Shown here piece by piece: positions 1 through 9,308 of a DNA stretch of 64,000 nt (its first letter is position 1; each line of letters begins with the position of its first letter). Source of the DNA: Nocardia neocaledoniensis (GTDB lineage Bacteria; Actinomycetota; Actinomycetes; Mycobacteriales; Mycobacteriaceae); NCBI RefSeq assembly GCF_003182135.1, contig NZ_QGTL01000010.1, forward strand, positions 124,001 through 188,000, given 5' to 3'. The notes beneath the pieces are model-generated. The model searched no databases. It was not told where the DNA came from and saw only the letters and a program-made list of their open reading frames with translations. Position numbers and translations under genes: made by a program.

Positions 1-36
1 GACGGCGTGCTCGCCGCGCTGCGCGGCAAGGACTGA
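1..36 (+). CDS. 3' end of a truncated gene, product unknown
   Basis: Only the last 11 codons and a TGA stop of a plus-strand gene lie inside the window (peptide tail ...LRGKD). Nearly every third codon position is G or C, as in the neighbouring genes, so coding is credible. The fragment is too short to identify. It converges on the minus-strand Abi-alpha-like gene, whose stop lies 3 bp further on. Confidence 0.5.
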   Translation, partial: DGVLAALRGKD

Positions 37-39
37 CGC

Positions 40-882
40 TCACGGCAGCCGGGGGCCCTTGCCCAGGTAGACATCGCCCCGATCGTCACTGGCCCAGCCG
101 CCCCCGGTGTAGTCGCCGAGCACGAAACACGCGTCGCAGAACTGCTTTCCGAACACCGACAGGTAGATGCTGCGGTAGGAACTGATGGCGCGCATCTTCA
201 CCGCCTTGTAGGCGGCCTGCGCGCTTGGCTGTGCCTCCAGGAACGCGTAGCGGCGGAAGTCGGCGACCGGCTCGGTGGAGAAGCGCACCAAGCCCAGCCT
301 GCTGAGATTGCCGAGGTAGTGGTGATCGCGTTCGGGCAGTGCGCAACCGGCCATATAGGCGATCATGTTGATGCCGTCGGCCAGGCGTTGCGACCCGATC
401 CCGAACGGTGTCTTGGTGCGGATGTCGATGGCCGGTTGCGGCCCGGCGACGGCGAGGAAGCGCAGGATGCGGGCCTCGTCGGGGGTCAGGTCGTGCAGGA
501 TCGGCACGAACGAGGGATGCAGGTCGCGCGGCTGCTGGGCCGAGTCCCAGCCCTCGGTGATCATCGCGTCGCCCATCGCCTTGAGATCCTCGGCGCCCAC
601 GCTGTTCTCGCCGGAACCGTAGACGCCGGAGGCGGTGCTCGTCAGGCCGAGCGCGGCCAGTGCGATCTTGCGCAGCGACTCGACCCGCTCGTCGATGATC
701 TGGGAGATCGGTTCGCCCGCGCGGATGTCGTCGGCCAGGTCGGTGGCGGTGTGCAGGGCGCCCCGGGTGACGGCGCCCACGATGTGGCGCAGCGACAGCC
801 CGGCGATGCGCGCCAAACCCACCAGGTCGGTGGGGATTCCGGGCTCGGGCTCGGGTGCGGGGAGATTGTCGCGCTCGTCCAT
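40..882 (-). CDS. Abi-alpha (DUF4393)-like protein
   Basis: 280 aa. The middle and C-terminal part has the look of the Abi-alpha/DUF4393 family: a 'PSFVPILHDLTPDEARIL' block near residue 125, then a 'YLGNLSRLGLVRF' block near residue 200. The N-terminal 110 residues are a helical, mostly polar stretch. The name Abi-alpha comes from an abortive-infection system, but most chromosomal members have no proven role. The ATG lies 2 bp after the stop of the upstream DUF445 gene, so the two are almost certainly one operon and may act together at the membrane. The family call rests on remembered motif shape, not on a search. Confidence 0.55.
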   Translation of the reverse strand: MDERDNLPAPEPEPGIPTDLVGLARIAGLSLRHIVGAVTRGALHTATDLADDIRAGEPISQIIDERVESLRKIALAALGLTSTASGVYGSGENSVGAEDLKAMGDAMITEGWDSAQQPRDLHPSFVPILHDLTPDEARILRFLAVAGPQPAIDIRTKTPFGIGSQRLADGINMIAYMAGCALPERDHHYLGNLSRLGLVRFSTEPVADFRRYAFLEAQPSAQAAYKAVKMRAISSYRSIYLSVFGKQFCDACFVLGDYTGGGWASDDRGDVYLGKGPRLP

Positions 883-884
883 GT

Positions 885-2303
885 TCACACTCCGAAGACC
901 AGCAGGTGCAGGGCGCCGACGAGCACACCGAGGACGCCGCCGTGCAGGTAGAGCAGCCAGGCGTCCTGTTCGATGGCGGTGTACAGCATTTCGACGAATT
1001 CGTCCGGCGGCAGTTCGCGCAGCTTCTCGGTGGCGAGGCGGTCGACGCTGGCGGCGGTGGTCTGGGAGAACTCCACGTCCTCGACCAGCCACGGCTTCAT
1101 CTCCGTGGCGAGGCTCGCGCCCGCGGTGGCCTGGATGGCGTCGAACTGGGCCGGGCCGACCGCGAGCCGGGTCACCGAGCGCAGCGGGCCGAGCACCCGG
1201 TCGATCTCCACCTTGAGGAAGTGGGCGATGACAGCGCGGGTCTTGTCCCCGCTCGGCCCGTCGAGCAGCTGTTCGGTGACGACGTCGAGGGTGACGATCT
1301 GATAGCCGATGGCATGGCCGAGATCGGCGGCCGCCTGATGCTGCCGCTTGGCGAATTTCGCGACTCGCCACGGGTATTTGTAGCGCGGCTGCGGCGACGC
1401 GGGCTCGAAGACTACCTTGATCGCGATGATGTTGACCAGCACGCCGACCACCGCGCCACCGAGCAGCACCCACAACCACGCGGGCAGGAAGTGCAGGATG
1501 TCGTAGAGCCAGCCCGGCAGCGAGATCATGGCGGGCGTGTCTCCGTGCGGGGTGCTGTAGTGCAGCAGCGACAACCACAGCGCCACGATCACCCCGAACG
1601 GGAAACCGAGCACCCCGCTGCGGGTCATGAACCGCAGCTCCGGCGCGCCGAGCCCGTAGATGACGTCCTTGAGCAGTTCGGGGCGGCGCCGCAGATACCC
1701 CACGACCATCAGCTTCACATCCAGCAGCTGGTCGATGTTGGCGCCGATGAAGTCGAAGGCGCGGTCGGTGATGGCGGGCAGCTCCGATTCGACCCGCGTG
1801 TACACGACTTCCCGTGCGCGCGGCGGCATGTCGGCCCACAGCTGCGGATGCTCGGTGACCATGATCGAATCCACCATCGACCGCACGTTCGGCAGAGCGA
1901 CGTGGGCGACCTGCGCGGAGATCTTGCGCGGATCCATCTGGTCGAAGAAGTCCTTGGCGGTGCCGATCTTGGCGACCGCGTTGTCGACCATCAGGCTGGC
2001 CATCTTCTCCGCGCGCGCCGGGATGAAACCCTGGAAGCCGAGGATGCCGCCGGGGGCGAAAGTGGGCAGGATCTGCACTTTGCGCGGGAGCAGCGGGAAG
2101 ATCGTCTTGAGGCCGGGCACATAGAAACCGGTGAACCGCACGGGCGCGAACAGCATGATCACGCCGGTCCAGTTGGTGATCAGACCGGCCATCGCACTGA
2201 AGATCGGAATGCTGATCATGTCGACCCAGAACTTGCTCAGGCCGGTCGTCTTCTCCCAGTCGAGCAGGCCGAAGAAGCCCGCCGCCTCGATCCCAGCATT
2301 CAT
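885..2303 (-). CDS. DUF445 family membrane protein
   Basis: 472 aa. Two copies of the DUF445-type membrane motif are visible: 'GLITNWTGVIMLF' near the N terminus and 'GVLVNIIAIKVVFEP' in the middle, after a hydrophobic segment. A third hydrophobic segment closes the C terminus (LHGGVLGVLVGALHLLVFGV). The function of the family is unknown; members are thought to sit in the cytoplasmic membrane with long helical cytoplasmic parts. The ATG at 2303 is preceded by a GGAG about 10 nt upstream. Longer in-frame starts up to 2417 would add an arginine-rich stretch without family likeness. It leads an operon with the Abi-alpha-like gene. Confidence 0.75.
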   Translation of the reverse strand: MNAGIEAAGFFGLLDWEKTTGLSKFWVDMISIPIFSAMAGLITNWTGVIMLFAPVRFTGFYVPGLKTIFPLLPRKVQILPTFAPGGILGFQGFIPARAEKMASLMVDNAVAKIGTAKDFFDQMDPRKISAQVAHVALPNVRSMVDSIMVTEHPQLWADMPPRAREVVYTRVESELPAITDRAFDFIGANIDQLLDVKLMVVGYLRRRPELLKDVIYGLGAPELRFMTRSGVLGFPFGVIVALWLSLLHYSTPHGDTPAMISLPGWLYDILHFLPAWLWVLLGGAVVGVLVNIIAIKVVFEPASPQPRYKYPWRVAKFAKRQHQAAADLGHAIGYQIVTLDVVTEQLLDGPSGDKTRAVIAHFLKVEIDRVLGPLRSVTRLAVGPAQFDAIQATAGASLATEMKPWLVEDVEFSQTTAASVDRLATEKLRELPPDEFVEMLYTAIEQDAWLLYLHGGVLGVLVGALHLLVFGV

Positions 2304-2388
2304 CCGGCGTCCACTCCGTCGTGTTCCGAACATCGCGCGTCCGGACATCATAAGTGAACGAACCTCAGGTTTCGGGCGGCTTTGACCG

Positions 2389-2411
2389 TTACCCGCTAAA
2401 CCGGAGCAAAC
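2389..2411 (-). promoter_or_regulatory. candidate SigF/SigB-type promoter of the DUF445 operon
   Basis: Read on the minus strand, GTTT (2411-2408) is followed after 13 nt by GGGTAA (2394-2389). This resembles the GTTT / GGGTA(A,T,C) pattern of general-stress sigma factors, although the spacing is short for the mycobacterial SigF consensus. The site is about 85 nt upstream of the chosen start. Confidence 0.25.
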
Positions 2412-2424
2412 CCGCAATGCTCAC

Positions 2425-3222
2425 TCAGGGCTCCACGGCACCGTGAGTCGTGTTGACCAGGAGCAGGTTGGTGTCGATGTCATGGGTGACCTTGTTGGCG
2501 ACCGAACCGAGAAGCCGCGCGGGACCGCTCATTCCGCGATTGCCGATGACGACCAGGTCGTATTTCCAGGCCGCGTTGCAGATCGCCTCCGCGGCGGGCA
2601 CGCCGGTGAGCACGTCGCGGCCGAACAGCGCCGGATCGTCGACGCCGGCCGCGCCTTCGACCTCGAGCAGGGTGTCGGCGCCGTCGTCGTCGGTCTTGGC
2701 CGAGGTCACCAGAAAGGGGCGCGCGCCCAGGGCGACCGCGACGTCGTAGCCGCGGCGTACCGCGATGATCGAACTGGCCGATCCGTCGGTGGTCAGCCCG
2801 ACGGTGGTCCAGCGCTTGGGGATCTTGTGGGTGAACACGACATCGGATTCGCTGTGGTGCGACACGTGATTGGCGGTGGAGCCGAGCAACCGGGCCTTCG
2901 AACTACCCAGCCCGCCGCCGCCGATGACCAGCAGCGTGTCGGGTGCGCGCGCGGCCTCCTCGAGCAGCACGGTTCCCGCGGTGCCGGGGATCTCGCTGCG
3001 CACGACCTCGGGAACACCGGCCTCGAGCAGGACCTCGGCGGCGCTCGCGGTGACCGCCTCCGCCCATGCGGCGTCGGTGCCCGCCTTGAGGGTGGCTTCC
3101 TTCCACACGCTGACGACCGTGACACCCAGATCGAGGCGCAGCGCCAGCTCGCCGGCCACCGCGACGGCGGTGCGCGCCGATTCCGAGCCGTTGGTCCCCA
3201 CCACGATGCGCTGGTACCCCAT
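2425..3222 (-). CDS. universal stress protein, two UspA domains
   Basis: 265 aa, the usual size of tandem-domain actinobacterial Usp proteins. Domain 1 starts at residue 3 with 'RIVVGTNGSESA'. Domain 2 starts near residue 140 with 'TVGLTTDGSASS'. Each ends with an ATP-binding glycine motif: 'GGGGLGSSKARLLGSTANHV' in domain 1 and 'GNRGMSGPARLLGSVANKV' in domain 2. Cytoplasmic nucleotide-binding proteins of this kind are induced by stress or slow growth. The ATG at 3222 has a GGAGAG ribosome site and a TATACT -10 about 45 nt upstream. The longer in-frame extension is arginine-rich and unlikely. Confidence 0.9.
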   Translation of the reverse strand: MGYQRIVVGTNGSESARTAVAVAGELALRLDLGVTVVSVWKEATLKAGTDAAWAEAVTASAAEVLLEAGVPEVVRSEIPGTAGTVLLEEAARAPDTLLVIGGGGLGSSKARLLGSTANHVSHHSESDVVFTHKIPKRWTTVGLTTDGSASSIIAVRRGYDVAVALGARPFLVTSAKTDDDGADTLLEVEGAAGVDDPALFGRDVLTGVPAAEAICNAAWKYDLVVIGNRGMSGPARLLGSVANKVTHDIDTNLLLVNTTHGAVEP

Positions 3223-3266
3223 GTGACGCTCTCCGATCGACGGCGGGTCAGCTGCGCTTGGCCCAC

Positions 3267-3272
3267 AGTATA
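3267..3272 (-). promoter_or_regulatory. -10 element of the universal stress gene
   Basis: The minus strand reads TATACT here, close to the vegetative -10 consensus and rare in this GC-rich sequence. It lies about 45 nt upstream of the start codon at 3222. Confidence 0.4.
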
Positions 3273-3343
3273 AACGGCGCACACTTCCAGCAACCGGGTC
3301 TGCGCGCCGTCCACGACGCGAACGCGTGCTCCCGCGCCGATGG

Positions 3344-5935
3344 TCAGTGCCCCGACTCGCCGGACGGCGGGAGCTGGGTGCTCGCGCGCGCATCCGTGGG
3401 CGCCGCGACGCGGCGGTCACCGGCCGGTTGCCGATCGGGGGCCTCGGGCAGCGGCAGGCGCTTGAGCCGCAGCGCGTTGAGCGCGACGATCAGGCTCGAT
3501 CCCGACATCGCCATGGCCGCGATCTCCGGGCGCATCGTCAGACCCCACGGCTCGAACACCCCGGCCGCGATCGGCAGAGCCAGGCCGTTGTAGCCGACCG
3601 CCCAGGCCAGGTTCTGATGTTCCTTGCCGACTGTGCCGCGCCCGATCCGCAGCGCGGTCGACACCGTGAACGGGTCCGAGCGCATGAGCACCACATCGGC
3701 GGTCTGGATGGCGACGTCGGTACCCGCGCCGACGGCGATGCCCAGATCGGCGCGAGCCAGCGCGGGCGCGTCGTTGACGCCGTCGCCGACCATCGCCACC
3801 TTCTTGCCTGCCTGCTGGAGCTCGGCGACGCGGTCGGTCTTGTCGCCCGGGAGCACCTCGGCGATGACGGTGTCGATGCCGAGGTCCTCGGCGATGCGGC
3901 GCGCGGTGGCCTGGTTGTCGCCGGTCAGCATCACCACGTCCACGCCCAGGTCGTGCAGGGCCGCGACGGCGGCCGCCGACGTGGGGCGTGGCGCGTCGGC
4001 CAGGGCGATCACCGCGGTCGCGGCGCCGTCGACGGCGACCAGGACCGCGGTGTGCCCGGAGGCGGCCAGCTCGTCACGGCGCCGCGCCAGCTCGCCGAGC
4101 TCGACATTCTCCTGATCGAGCAGGCCACGATTCCCGACGAGGACTCGGCTGCCGTCGACGGTGGCCGTCGCGCCCCGGCCGGGGACGTTCTCGAAGCCTG
4201 CCGCGGAAAGTACCGGCACGCCGTGCTCTTTCGCGTAGGCGACGACGGCCTCGGCGAGCGGGTGCTCGGATTCGCGTTCCACGGCCGCGGCCAGCGCCAG
4301 CATCCGCTCGGTGTCGATCCCGTGTGCCGTCACCACGTCGGTGACCTCCGGCGCGCCCCTGGTGAGGGTGCCGGTCTTGTCGAGCACGACCACGTCGATG
4401 CGGGCCGAATCCTCCAGCGCCGTGGCGTTCTTGAACAGCACACCGCGCTTCGCGCCGAGTCCGGTGCCGACCAGGATCGCGGTCGGCGTCGCGAGGCCGA
4501 GTGCGTCGGGACAGGTCACCACGACCACGGTGATCGCGAACAGCAGCGCGCGGCTCAGCGACGCGCCCGCCAGCAGCCACACCACGAGCGTCGCGACGCT
4601 GCCGACGAGTGCGACCAGGGTCAGCCAGAACGCGGCCCGATCGGCCAGCCGCTGCCCCGGGGCCTTCGAATTCTGTGCCTGCTGAACGAGTTCCACGATC
4701 TGCGCGAGGGCGGTGTCGGAACCCACCTTGGTCGCCCGCACCCGCAGGCTGCCGGTGGTGTTGATGGTCGCGCCGATCACCGCGGACCCGGGTTCCTTGC
4801 GCACCGGCAGGCTCTCGCCGGTGACCATGGACTCGTCGACCTCGCTGGAGCCGTCGACCACCGTGCCGTCCACGGCGATCTTCGCGCCGGGCCGCACCAG
4901 CAGTACATCGCCGACCGCCACGTCGGCCGTGGGGATCTCGACCTCGTCGCCGTCCCGCAGCACGACCGCTTTCGGCGGCGACAGATCCAGCAAGGTCGAC
5001 ACCGCGTCGTTGGCACCGCCGCGCGCCCGCATCTCGAACCAGTGCCCCAGCAGCACGAAGGTCGCCAGCATGGTGGCGGCCTCGTAGAAGACCTCCCCGC
5101 CGCCGGTGAGGGTCACCCCCAGCGAATACAGCCAGCCGGTGCCGATCCCGACCGAGACCAGCACCATCATGTCGAGCGTGCGTGCCTTCAACGCCTGCCA
5201 CGCGCCGGTGAAGAAGATCGTCGACGAGTAGAAGATCACCGGCAGGCTCAGGATCAGCGCCCACACGTCCACGCGTAGACCGAACGGGACCGGCAGGTGC
5301 AGGCCGAGCATGTGGGTGGCCATCGGCGACCACAGCATCACCAGTGTGGAGAACACCAGGGCGACGAGGAAGCGGTTGCGCATGTCGCGGGCCATGTCGT
5401 CCATGGACATCGTGGCGTGCCCGGCGTGGGCGTGTCCGCCCGCGTGCTCGGTGTGCGCCTGCCAGGCGGATGCGTCATCGGCCTCGGACGCATGCGCGGC
5501 GCCGCTACCATGTCCGGGCGTGTCCGGGTCGGAGTCAGCGCGTGTCCGATGATCCGCCGCCGCAGCGTCTCCTGGGCGCGGGAGGTTCGACGGGTGCGCG
5601 ACCTCGTGTGGGTGCGGAGCGTCGCGACTGTGGCGGGTCCGCTCGGCGTTCCCCGTGGACGCCGGTTCGCTGAGCGGGTCGCACAGATGGTTCGGCACCG
5701 CGCGGCCGGCGCAATGGTAGCCACAGTCCCGGACCCAGCCGCGTAGCTCGGCGACCGAAGTGCGGGCCGGGTCGTAAGTGACGGTGGCGGTCTGCGCCGC
5801 CGGGTTGGTGTCGACCTGGAGTACGCCGGGGCGGCGGCCGAGTGCCCGGGTGAGGACCAGGTGGGAGCTGGCTCGCAGCACCCCGCCGACGTGCAGCACC
5901 GCGGTCGCGGTGGCGGGGTGGTCCGTGTCCGGCAT
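3344..5935 (-). CDS. heavy-metal P-type ATPase (P1B) with a CPD transmembrane motif
   Basis: 863 aa. Order of parts: an HMA-like ferredoxin fold at residues 10-75 that lacks the CxxC pair, a short Cys cluster (C71, C75, C85), a His-rich linker (about 100-175), then the ATPase core. Core landmarks are TGES (372-375), the membrane metal motif CPD (475-477), the DKTGT phosphorylation site (519-523), an 'EHPLAEA' HP motif and the '[11 protein letters not shown]' hinge. These enzymes export or deliver transition metals, usually copper or silver. CPD in place of CPC or CPH makes the metal uncertain. The ATG at 5935 has an AGGAG ribosome site. No regulator or chaperone gene is adjacent. Confidence 0.9.
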   Translation of the reverse strand: MPDTDHPATATAVLHVGGVLRASSHLVLTRALGRRPGVLQVDTNPAAQTATVTYDPARTSVAELRGWVRDCGYHCAGRAVPNHLCDPLSEPASTGNAERTRHSRDAPHPHEVAHPSNLPRPGDAAAADHRTRADSDPDTPGHGSGAAHASEADDASAWQAHTEHAGGHAHAGHATMSMDDMARDMRNRFLVALVFSTLVMLWSPMATHMLGLHLPVPFGLRVDVWALILSLPVIFYSSTIFFTGAWQALKARTLDMMVLVSVGIGTGWLYSLGVTLTGGGEVFYEAATMLATFVLLGHWFEMRARGGANDAVSTLLDLSPPKAVVLRDGDEVEIPTADVAVGDVLLVRPGAKIAVDGTVVDGSSEVDESMVTGESLPVRKEPGSAVIGATINTTGSLRVRATKVGSDTALAQIVELVQQAQNSKAPGQRLADRAAFWLTLVALVGSVATLVVWLLAGASLSRALLFAITVVVVTCPDALGLATPTAILVGTGLGAKRGVLFKNATALEDSARIDVVVLDKTGTLTRGAPEVTDVVTAHGIDTERMLALAAAVERESEHPLAEAVVAYAKEHGVPVLSAAGFENVPGRGATATVDGSRVLVGNRGLLDQENVELGELARRRDELAASGHTAVLVAVDGAATAVIALADAPRPTSAAAVAALHDLGVDVVMLTGDNQATARRIAEDLGIDTVIAEVLPGDKTDRVAELQQAGKKVAMVGDGVNDAPALARADLGIAVGAGTDVAIQTADVVLMRSDPFTVSTALRIGRGTVGKEHQNLAWAVGYNGLALPIAAGVFEPWGLTMRPEIAAMAMSGSSLIVALNALRLKRLPLPEAPDRQPAGDRRVAAPTDARASTQLPPSGESGH

Positions 5936-6013
5936 CGCCGCTCCTGTCGCCGATCGAACGCACGACGCGACAGCGCCACGCGCCTCACTCGATCGCGACA
6001 GTACCCCGTGGGC

Positions 6014-6037
6014 GTCGCGGGTCCGGGGACCCGCGAC
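6014..6037 (-). terminator. hairpin terminator after mshC
   Basis: A perfect 11-bp GC-rich inverted repeat (6014-6024 with 6027-6037) lies 3 bp beyond the mshC stop. There is no U-tract, as is common in actinobacteria. Confidence 0.5.
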
Positions 6038-6040
6038 CCG

Positions 6041-7279
6041 TCAGAGGGTGATGCCGAGCAGCGCGTTCACCGCGTCACGCACCAGGGCGGGCGCCGCGGT
6101 GTCGGTACCGCCGTAGGTGAGCGCTTGGGTGGCCCAGTTGTCGATCGCGTCGAGCGCCTTCGGGGTGTCCAGGTCGTCGGCGAGGTGCTGACGCAGGCGG
6201 GCGACGGTGTCGGTGGCCGACGGGCCTGCGGTCAGGGCGACGGCGTCGCGCCACCGGGCCAGCCTCGCCTGCGCCTCGGTGAGCACCTCGTCGGTCCACA
6301 TCCGGTCCTGCCGGTAGTGGCCGGCGAGCAGTCCGAGGCGGATCGCCGCCGGGTCGACCCCGGAGCGGCGCAGCTTCGACACCAGCACCAGGTTGCCCTT
6401 GGACTTCGACATCTTCTCGCCGTCGAGCCCGATCAGCCCGGCGTGCACGTAGTGGCGGGCGAAGCGGCGGGTGCCGGTGATCGCCTCGGCGTGCGCGGCG
6501 GAGTATTCGTGGTGCGGGTACATCAGATCCGAGCCGCCGCCCTGGACGTCGAACTCGGTGCCGATGCGGTTGAGCGCGATCGCGGCACACTCGATGTGCC
6601 AGCCGGGACGTCCGTCGCCGAACGGCGCCTGCCACGACGGTTCTCCGGGGCGGGCGGAACGCCACAGCAGGGCGTCGATGGTGTCGCGCTTGCCGGGGCG
6701 GTCGGGGTCGCCGCCGCGCTCGGCGAACAGCGTCTCCATGGTGGCGCGGTCGTAGCCGGACTCGTAGCCGAACTGCTCGGTGGCGTCGGTGCGGAAGTAG
6801 ATGTCGGGGTACTCGGCGTCGTCGACGATGTAGGCGGCGCCGGCCGCGAGCAGCTTCTGCACCAGTTCGACGACCTCGTCGACCGATTCGATGGCGCCGA
6901 TGTAGTCGCGTGGGGGCAGCACGCCGAGCGCGGTCATGTCCTCGCGGAACAGCGCGATCTCGGAGCTGCCGAGCTCGCGCCAGTCGACGCCGTCGCGGGC
7001 GGCGCGCTCGAACAGCGGGTCGTCGACGTCGGTGACGTTCTGGACGTAGTGCACCTCGTGGCCCGCGTCGCGCCAGAGCCGGTTGATCAGGTCGAACGTG
7101 AGGTAGGTGGCGGCGTGGCCGAGGTGGGTGGCGTCGTAGGGAGTGATGCCGCAGACGTACATCTTCGCGGTCGCGCCGGGGGTGACCGGGCGGACCTGGC
7201 GATCGGCGGTGTCGTACAACCGCAACGGCGGCCCTGCTCCGGGGACGGTCGGTAGGGCGATATCGGACCAGGACTGCAT
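6041..7279 (-). CDS. mshC: cysteine:GlcN-Ins ligase (mycothiol synthesis)
   Basis: 412 aa, the normal MshC length. It joins cysteine to 1-D-myo-inosityl-2-amino-2-deoxy-glucopyranoside in an ATP-dependent step of mycothiol synthesis. The protein is a cysteinyl-tRNA-synthetase paralogue: the N-terminal '[10 protein letters not shown]' and '[20 protein letters not shown]' (HIGH-like HLGH) are typical of MshC, the zinc-site Cys and His lie in '[10 protein letters not shown]' and '[14 protein letters not shown]', and the loop is KMSKSKGN. The C-terminal tRNA-binding part of CysS is missing, as expected. The ATG at 7279 gives the standard N terminus; an in-frame TTG at 7507 would add 76 unrelated residues. 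Confidence 0.95.
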   Translation of the reverse strand: MQSWSDIALPTVPGAGPPLRLYDTADRQVRPVTPGATAKMYVCGITPYDATHLGHAATYLTFDLINRLWRDAGHEVHYVQNVTDVDDPLFERAARDGVDWRELGSSEIALFREDMTALGVLPPRDYIGAIESVDEVVELVQKLLAAGAAYIVDDAEYPDIYFRTDATEQFGYESGYDRATMETLFAERGGDPDRPGKRDTIDALLWRSARPGEPSWQAPFGDGRPGWHIECAAIALNRIGTEFDVQGGGSDLMYPHHEYSAAHAEAITGTRRFARHYVHAGLIGLDGEKMSKSKGNLVLVSKLRRSGVDPAAIRLGLLAGHYRQDRMWTDEVLTEAQARLARWRDAVALTAGPSATDTVARLRQHLADDLDTPKALDAIDNWATQALTYGGTDTAAPALVRDAVNALLGITL

Positions 7280-7535
7280 GATTCGAGGGTAGAGCCCCGG
7301 CTGAAGTGCTCGGCCCGCGGGCCGGTCAGGGGGTTGCCGGCGGTGTCGTGGCAACGGCCCGCTACCTGCACACAAACGTGTCCGGCGGCTTCGGTCAAGG
7401 GTTGTACTCAGCCGGATTCGCAGGTCACGGCCCTGGAGCCGGGTCCAGCGCGCCGACGGGCCGCGTTCCTGGGCGAACAGGTTGCCACGCTCGGGCGACG
7501 GCGACAATGGTCACACAACACAATGACGTATACAT

Positions 7536-7570
7536 CCCTATTGCCCCCTATTCATACCTGCGTTTAGGGT
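7536..7570 (+). promoter_or_regulatory. leaderless promoter and CCCTATT direct repeat
   Basis: CCCTATT occurs at 7536-7542 and again at 7546-7552, exactly 10 bp apart. TAGGGT (7565-7570) sits 6 nt before the ATG at 7577 and fits a -10 element for a leaderless transcript. The repeats would lie at about -41 to -25, a good place for an operator. The whole block is AT-rich for this genome. Confidence 0.45.
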
Positions 7571-7576
7571 AGTTTC

Positions 7577-7996
7577 ATGACAGATCGTCTCTATTCGGTG
7601 GAGCAGGTCGCCGAACTGCTCGGGCTGCATGTGCGCACCGTGCGCAGCTATGTGCGCGACGGCAAACTGCCCGCGGCGCGCATCGGCAAGCAGTACCGCA
7701 TCGCCCACGACGACCTCGAGGCCTTCACCGGGCTGCCGCTCACCTCGCCGCCGCCCGCCACCGACCAGGCCGACGTGTCCTGCATCGTCGAGATCGACGC
7801 CGTCGACCGCACCACCGCCGACCGCATCACCACCCTGCTCACCGCCACCGCGGCGACCCGGGGACCGGGCGGCCGGGCGCTGCGCGTGGAGACCGGCTAC
7901 GACCCGGGACGCTCGCGCCTGAAGGTCATCGTGCTCGGCGGCCTCGCCGACACGGCCCGCCTGCTCGACTACATGGACGGAGTTCTCAGCTCATGA
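7577..7996 (+). CDS. helix-turn-helix (MerR/excisionase-like) regulator
   Basis: 139 aa. Residues 4-50 form a MerR/Xis-type winged helix of the HTH_17 kind: 'YSVEQVAELLGLHVRTVRSY', then 'VRDGKLPAARIGKQYRI'. The C-terminal 85 residues form an alternating alpha/beta domain of unknown role. It overlaps the following hydrolase gene by ATGA, so the two are co-translated. The TANNNT hexamer 6 nt before the ATG suggests a leaderless mRNA. The CCCTATT repeats upstream may be its own operator (inference). Confidence 0.75.
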   Translation: MTDRLYSVEQVAELLGLHVRTVRSYVRDGKLPAARIGKQYRIAHDDLEAFTGLPLTSPPPATDQADVSCIVEIDAVDRTTADRITTLLTATAATRGPGGRALRVETGYDPGRSRLKVIVLGGLADTARLLDYMDGVLSS

Positions 7997-8856
7997 CCAC
8001 GATCTACAAAACACCCGAGGGCCGACGCGTCGTCGAACAGCGTTACCGCGCTCACCTCGACGCCTGGCCCGTCCCCCGCGAGGAGCTGCGGGTACCGACG
8101 TCGGTGGGTGAGACCTTCGTCGTGGCCTCCGGCCCTGTCGACGCGCCGCCCCTGGTTCTGCTGCACGGATCGGGATCGAATGCCTCGGCCTGGCGCGGTG
8201 ACGTCGCGGACTGGTCGCGCGGGTACCGGGTGTACGCGGTCGACCTGCCCGGCGAACCCGGCTTCAGCGCGCCCACCCGGTTGCCGCTGGACAGCGACGC
8301 GACCGCGAGCTGGCTCGACGAGGTCGTCGACGGGCTCGGGCTCACGACGGTCGCGATGGCCGGAATGTCGCTCGGCGGCTGGACGGCCCTGGACCACGTG
8401 CTGCGCAGGCCGGGCCGCGTCACGGCACTCGTGCTGCTGTGCCCGGGCGGCCTGGGACCGCACCGCTACGGCTGGATGGTGAAGGGCCTGCTGCGGCGGC
8501 TCGTCGGACGCGGCACGGTGCGGGACATGGCGCGGGCCGGGCTGGGACTCGACGAGGCGGCAGCGGGCCCGATCCTCGACGATGTCGAGGTGACGTTCGC
8601 GCACTTCTCGGCGCGTTCCGGGCGGCTGCCCATCTTCCCCGACGAGCGCCTGCGCACCGTGGCGATTCCCGTACTGGTGCTCGTCGGCGAGCGCGACGCG
8701 CTCTTCGATTCGGCGCGGACCGCTGCCCGCGCCCGCGGCGCGTTCCCGCGCGGCGAGGTGCGCGTCCTGCCCGGCGTCGGCCACGCGATCCTCGAGCAGA
8801 CCGTGCCGATCAGGCAGTTCCTCGACGCGCACGCCGAGCGGGACGCCCGGCGGTGA
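7993..8856 (+). CDS. alpha/beta hydrolase
   Basis: 287 aa, single alpha/beta-hydrolase fold. The oxyanion-hole segment is 'LVLLHGSGSNASAW' (about 54-67). The nucleophile elbow is G-M-S-L-G with Ser126. The acid lies in 'GERDALFD' and the catalytic His in 'GVGHAI'. The triad looks intact, so an esterase, lipase or similar activity is expected, but the substrate cannot be told. There is no signal peptide. The start overlaps the HTH gene stop (ATGA), so expression depends on that regulator's transcript. Confidence 0.8.
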   Translation: MTTIYKTPEGRRVVEQRYRAHLDAWPVPREELRVPTSVGETFVVASGPVDAPPLVLLHGSGSNASAWRGDVADWSRGYRVYAVDLPGEPGFSAPTRLPLDSDATASWLDEVVDGLGLTTVAMAGMSLGGWTALDHVLRRPGRVTALVLLCPGGLGPHRYGWMVKGLLRRLVGRGTVRDMARAGLGLDEAAAGPILDDVEVTFAHFSARSGRLPIFPDERLRTVAIPVLVLVGERDALFDSARTAARARGAFPRGEVRVLPGVGHAILEQTVPIRQFLDAHAERDARR

Positions 8857-8909
8857 CGGGTGCGGTGCCGCCGCGCGTCGGGAGCGGCGACACCGGACTC
8901 ATCGAAGGA

Positions 8910-9179
8910 TCAGGCCTGCTCGTAGCACTGCACGTTCAGGGTGTCGGCGTTCTGGCCGAACTGGGGCAGCGCGTAGTAGGCGGCACCGACCTGGTCGGCG
9001 GCCTGGACGGTGACCTCGGGCAGCGCCGCGCCGGTGTTGCGGTCGGTGGCGGTGCACACGAAGGTCTTCTCGGTCCACCAACCGGCGGGGAAGGCCTGGG
9101 CGGGCGCGGCGACGGCGGCGGCCGCACCGGTGAGCAGCATCGCGGCGGCAGTGGTGGTGACGATGGATCGGGTCGACAT
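8910..9179 (-). CDS. small secreted protein, unknown function
   Basis: 89 aa. A Sec signal peptide (MSTRSIVTTTAAAMLLTGAA, then AAVAAPAQA) should be cut near residue 29, leaving a mature peptide of about 60 residues starting FPAGWW. The mature part has two cysteines ('FVCTATDR' and 'NVQCYEQA') that could form one disulfide. AGAGGA stands about 9 nt before the ATG. No family is recognised; small secreted proteins of this shape are common in Nocardia and mycobacteria. It appears monocistronic. Confidence 0.7.
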   Translation of the reverse strand: MSTRSIVTTTAAAMLLTGAAAAVAAPAQAFPAGWWTEKTFVCTATDRNTGAALPEVTVQAADQVGAAYYALPQFGQNADTLNVQCYEQA

Positions 9180-9308
9180 GAAAATCCTCTGATCTCGCGT
9201 GGTATGACGAAAGTGCTTGCAGCACAGTAGCACCGGCCCCGACCCGGAAACAGCGTCACAATACCCCACGCCGGGGCGTGCGCGCACCGGAACGGACCTA
9301 CCCGCGGA

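Noticed and set aside
885-2357. 500-codon plus-strand frame opposite DUF445
   Set aside because: Low-complexity His/Gln/Arg-rich shadow of the real gene.
3326-5278. 650-codon plus-strand frame opposite the P-type ATPase
   Set aside because: The composition is His/Arg/Gly/Asp-rich with no family motif, and the other strand encodes a complete ATPase.
7280-7507. N-terminal extension of MshC from a TTG at 7507
   Set aside because: The extra 76 residues are Arg/Pro-rich and MshC proteins start at MQSW.
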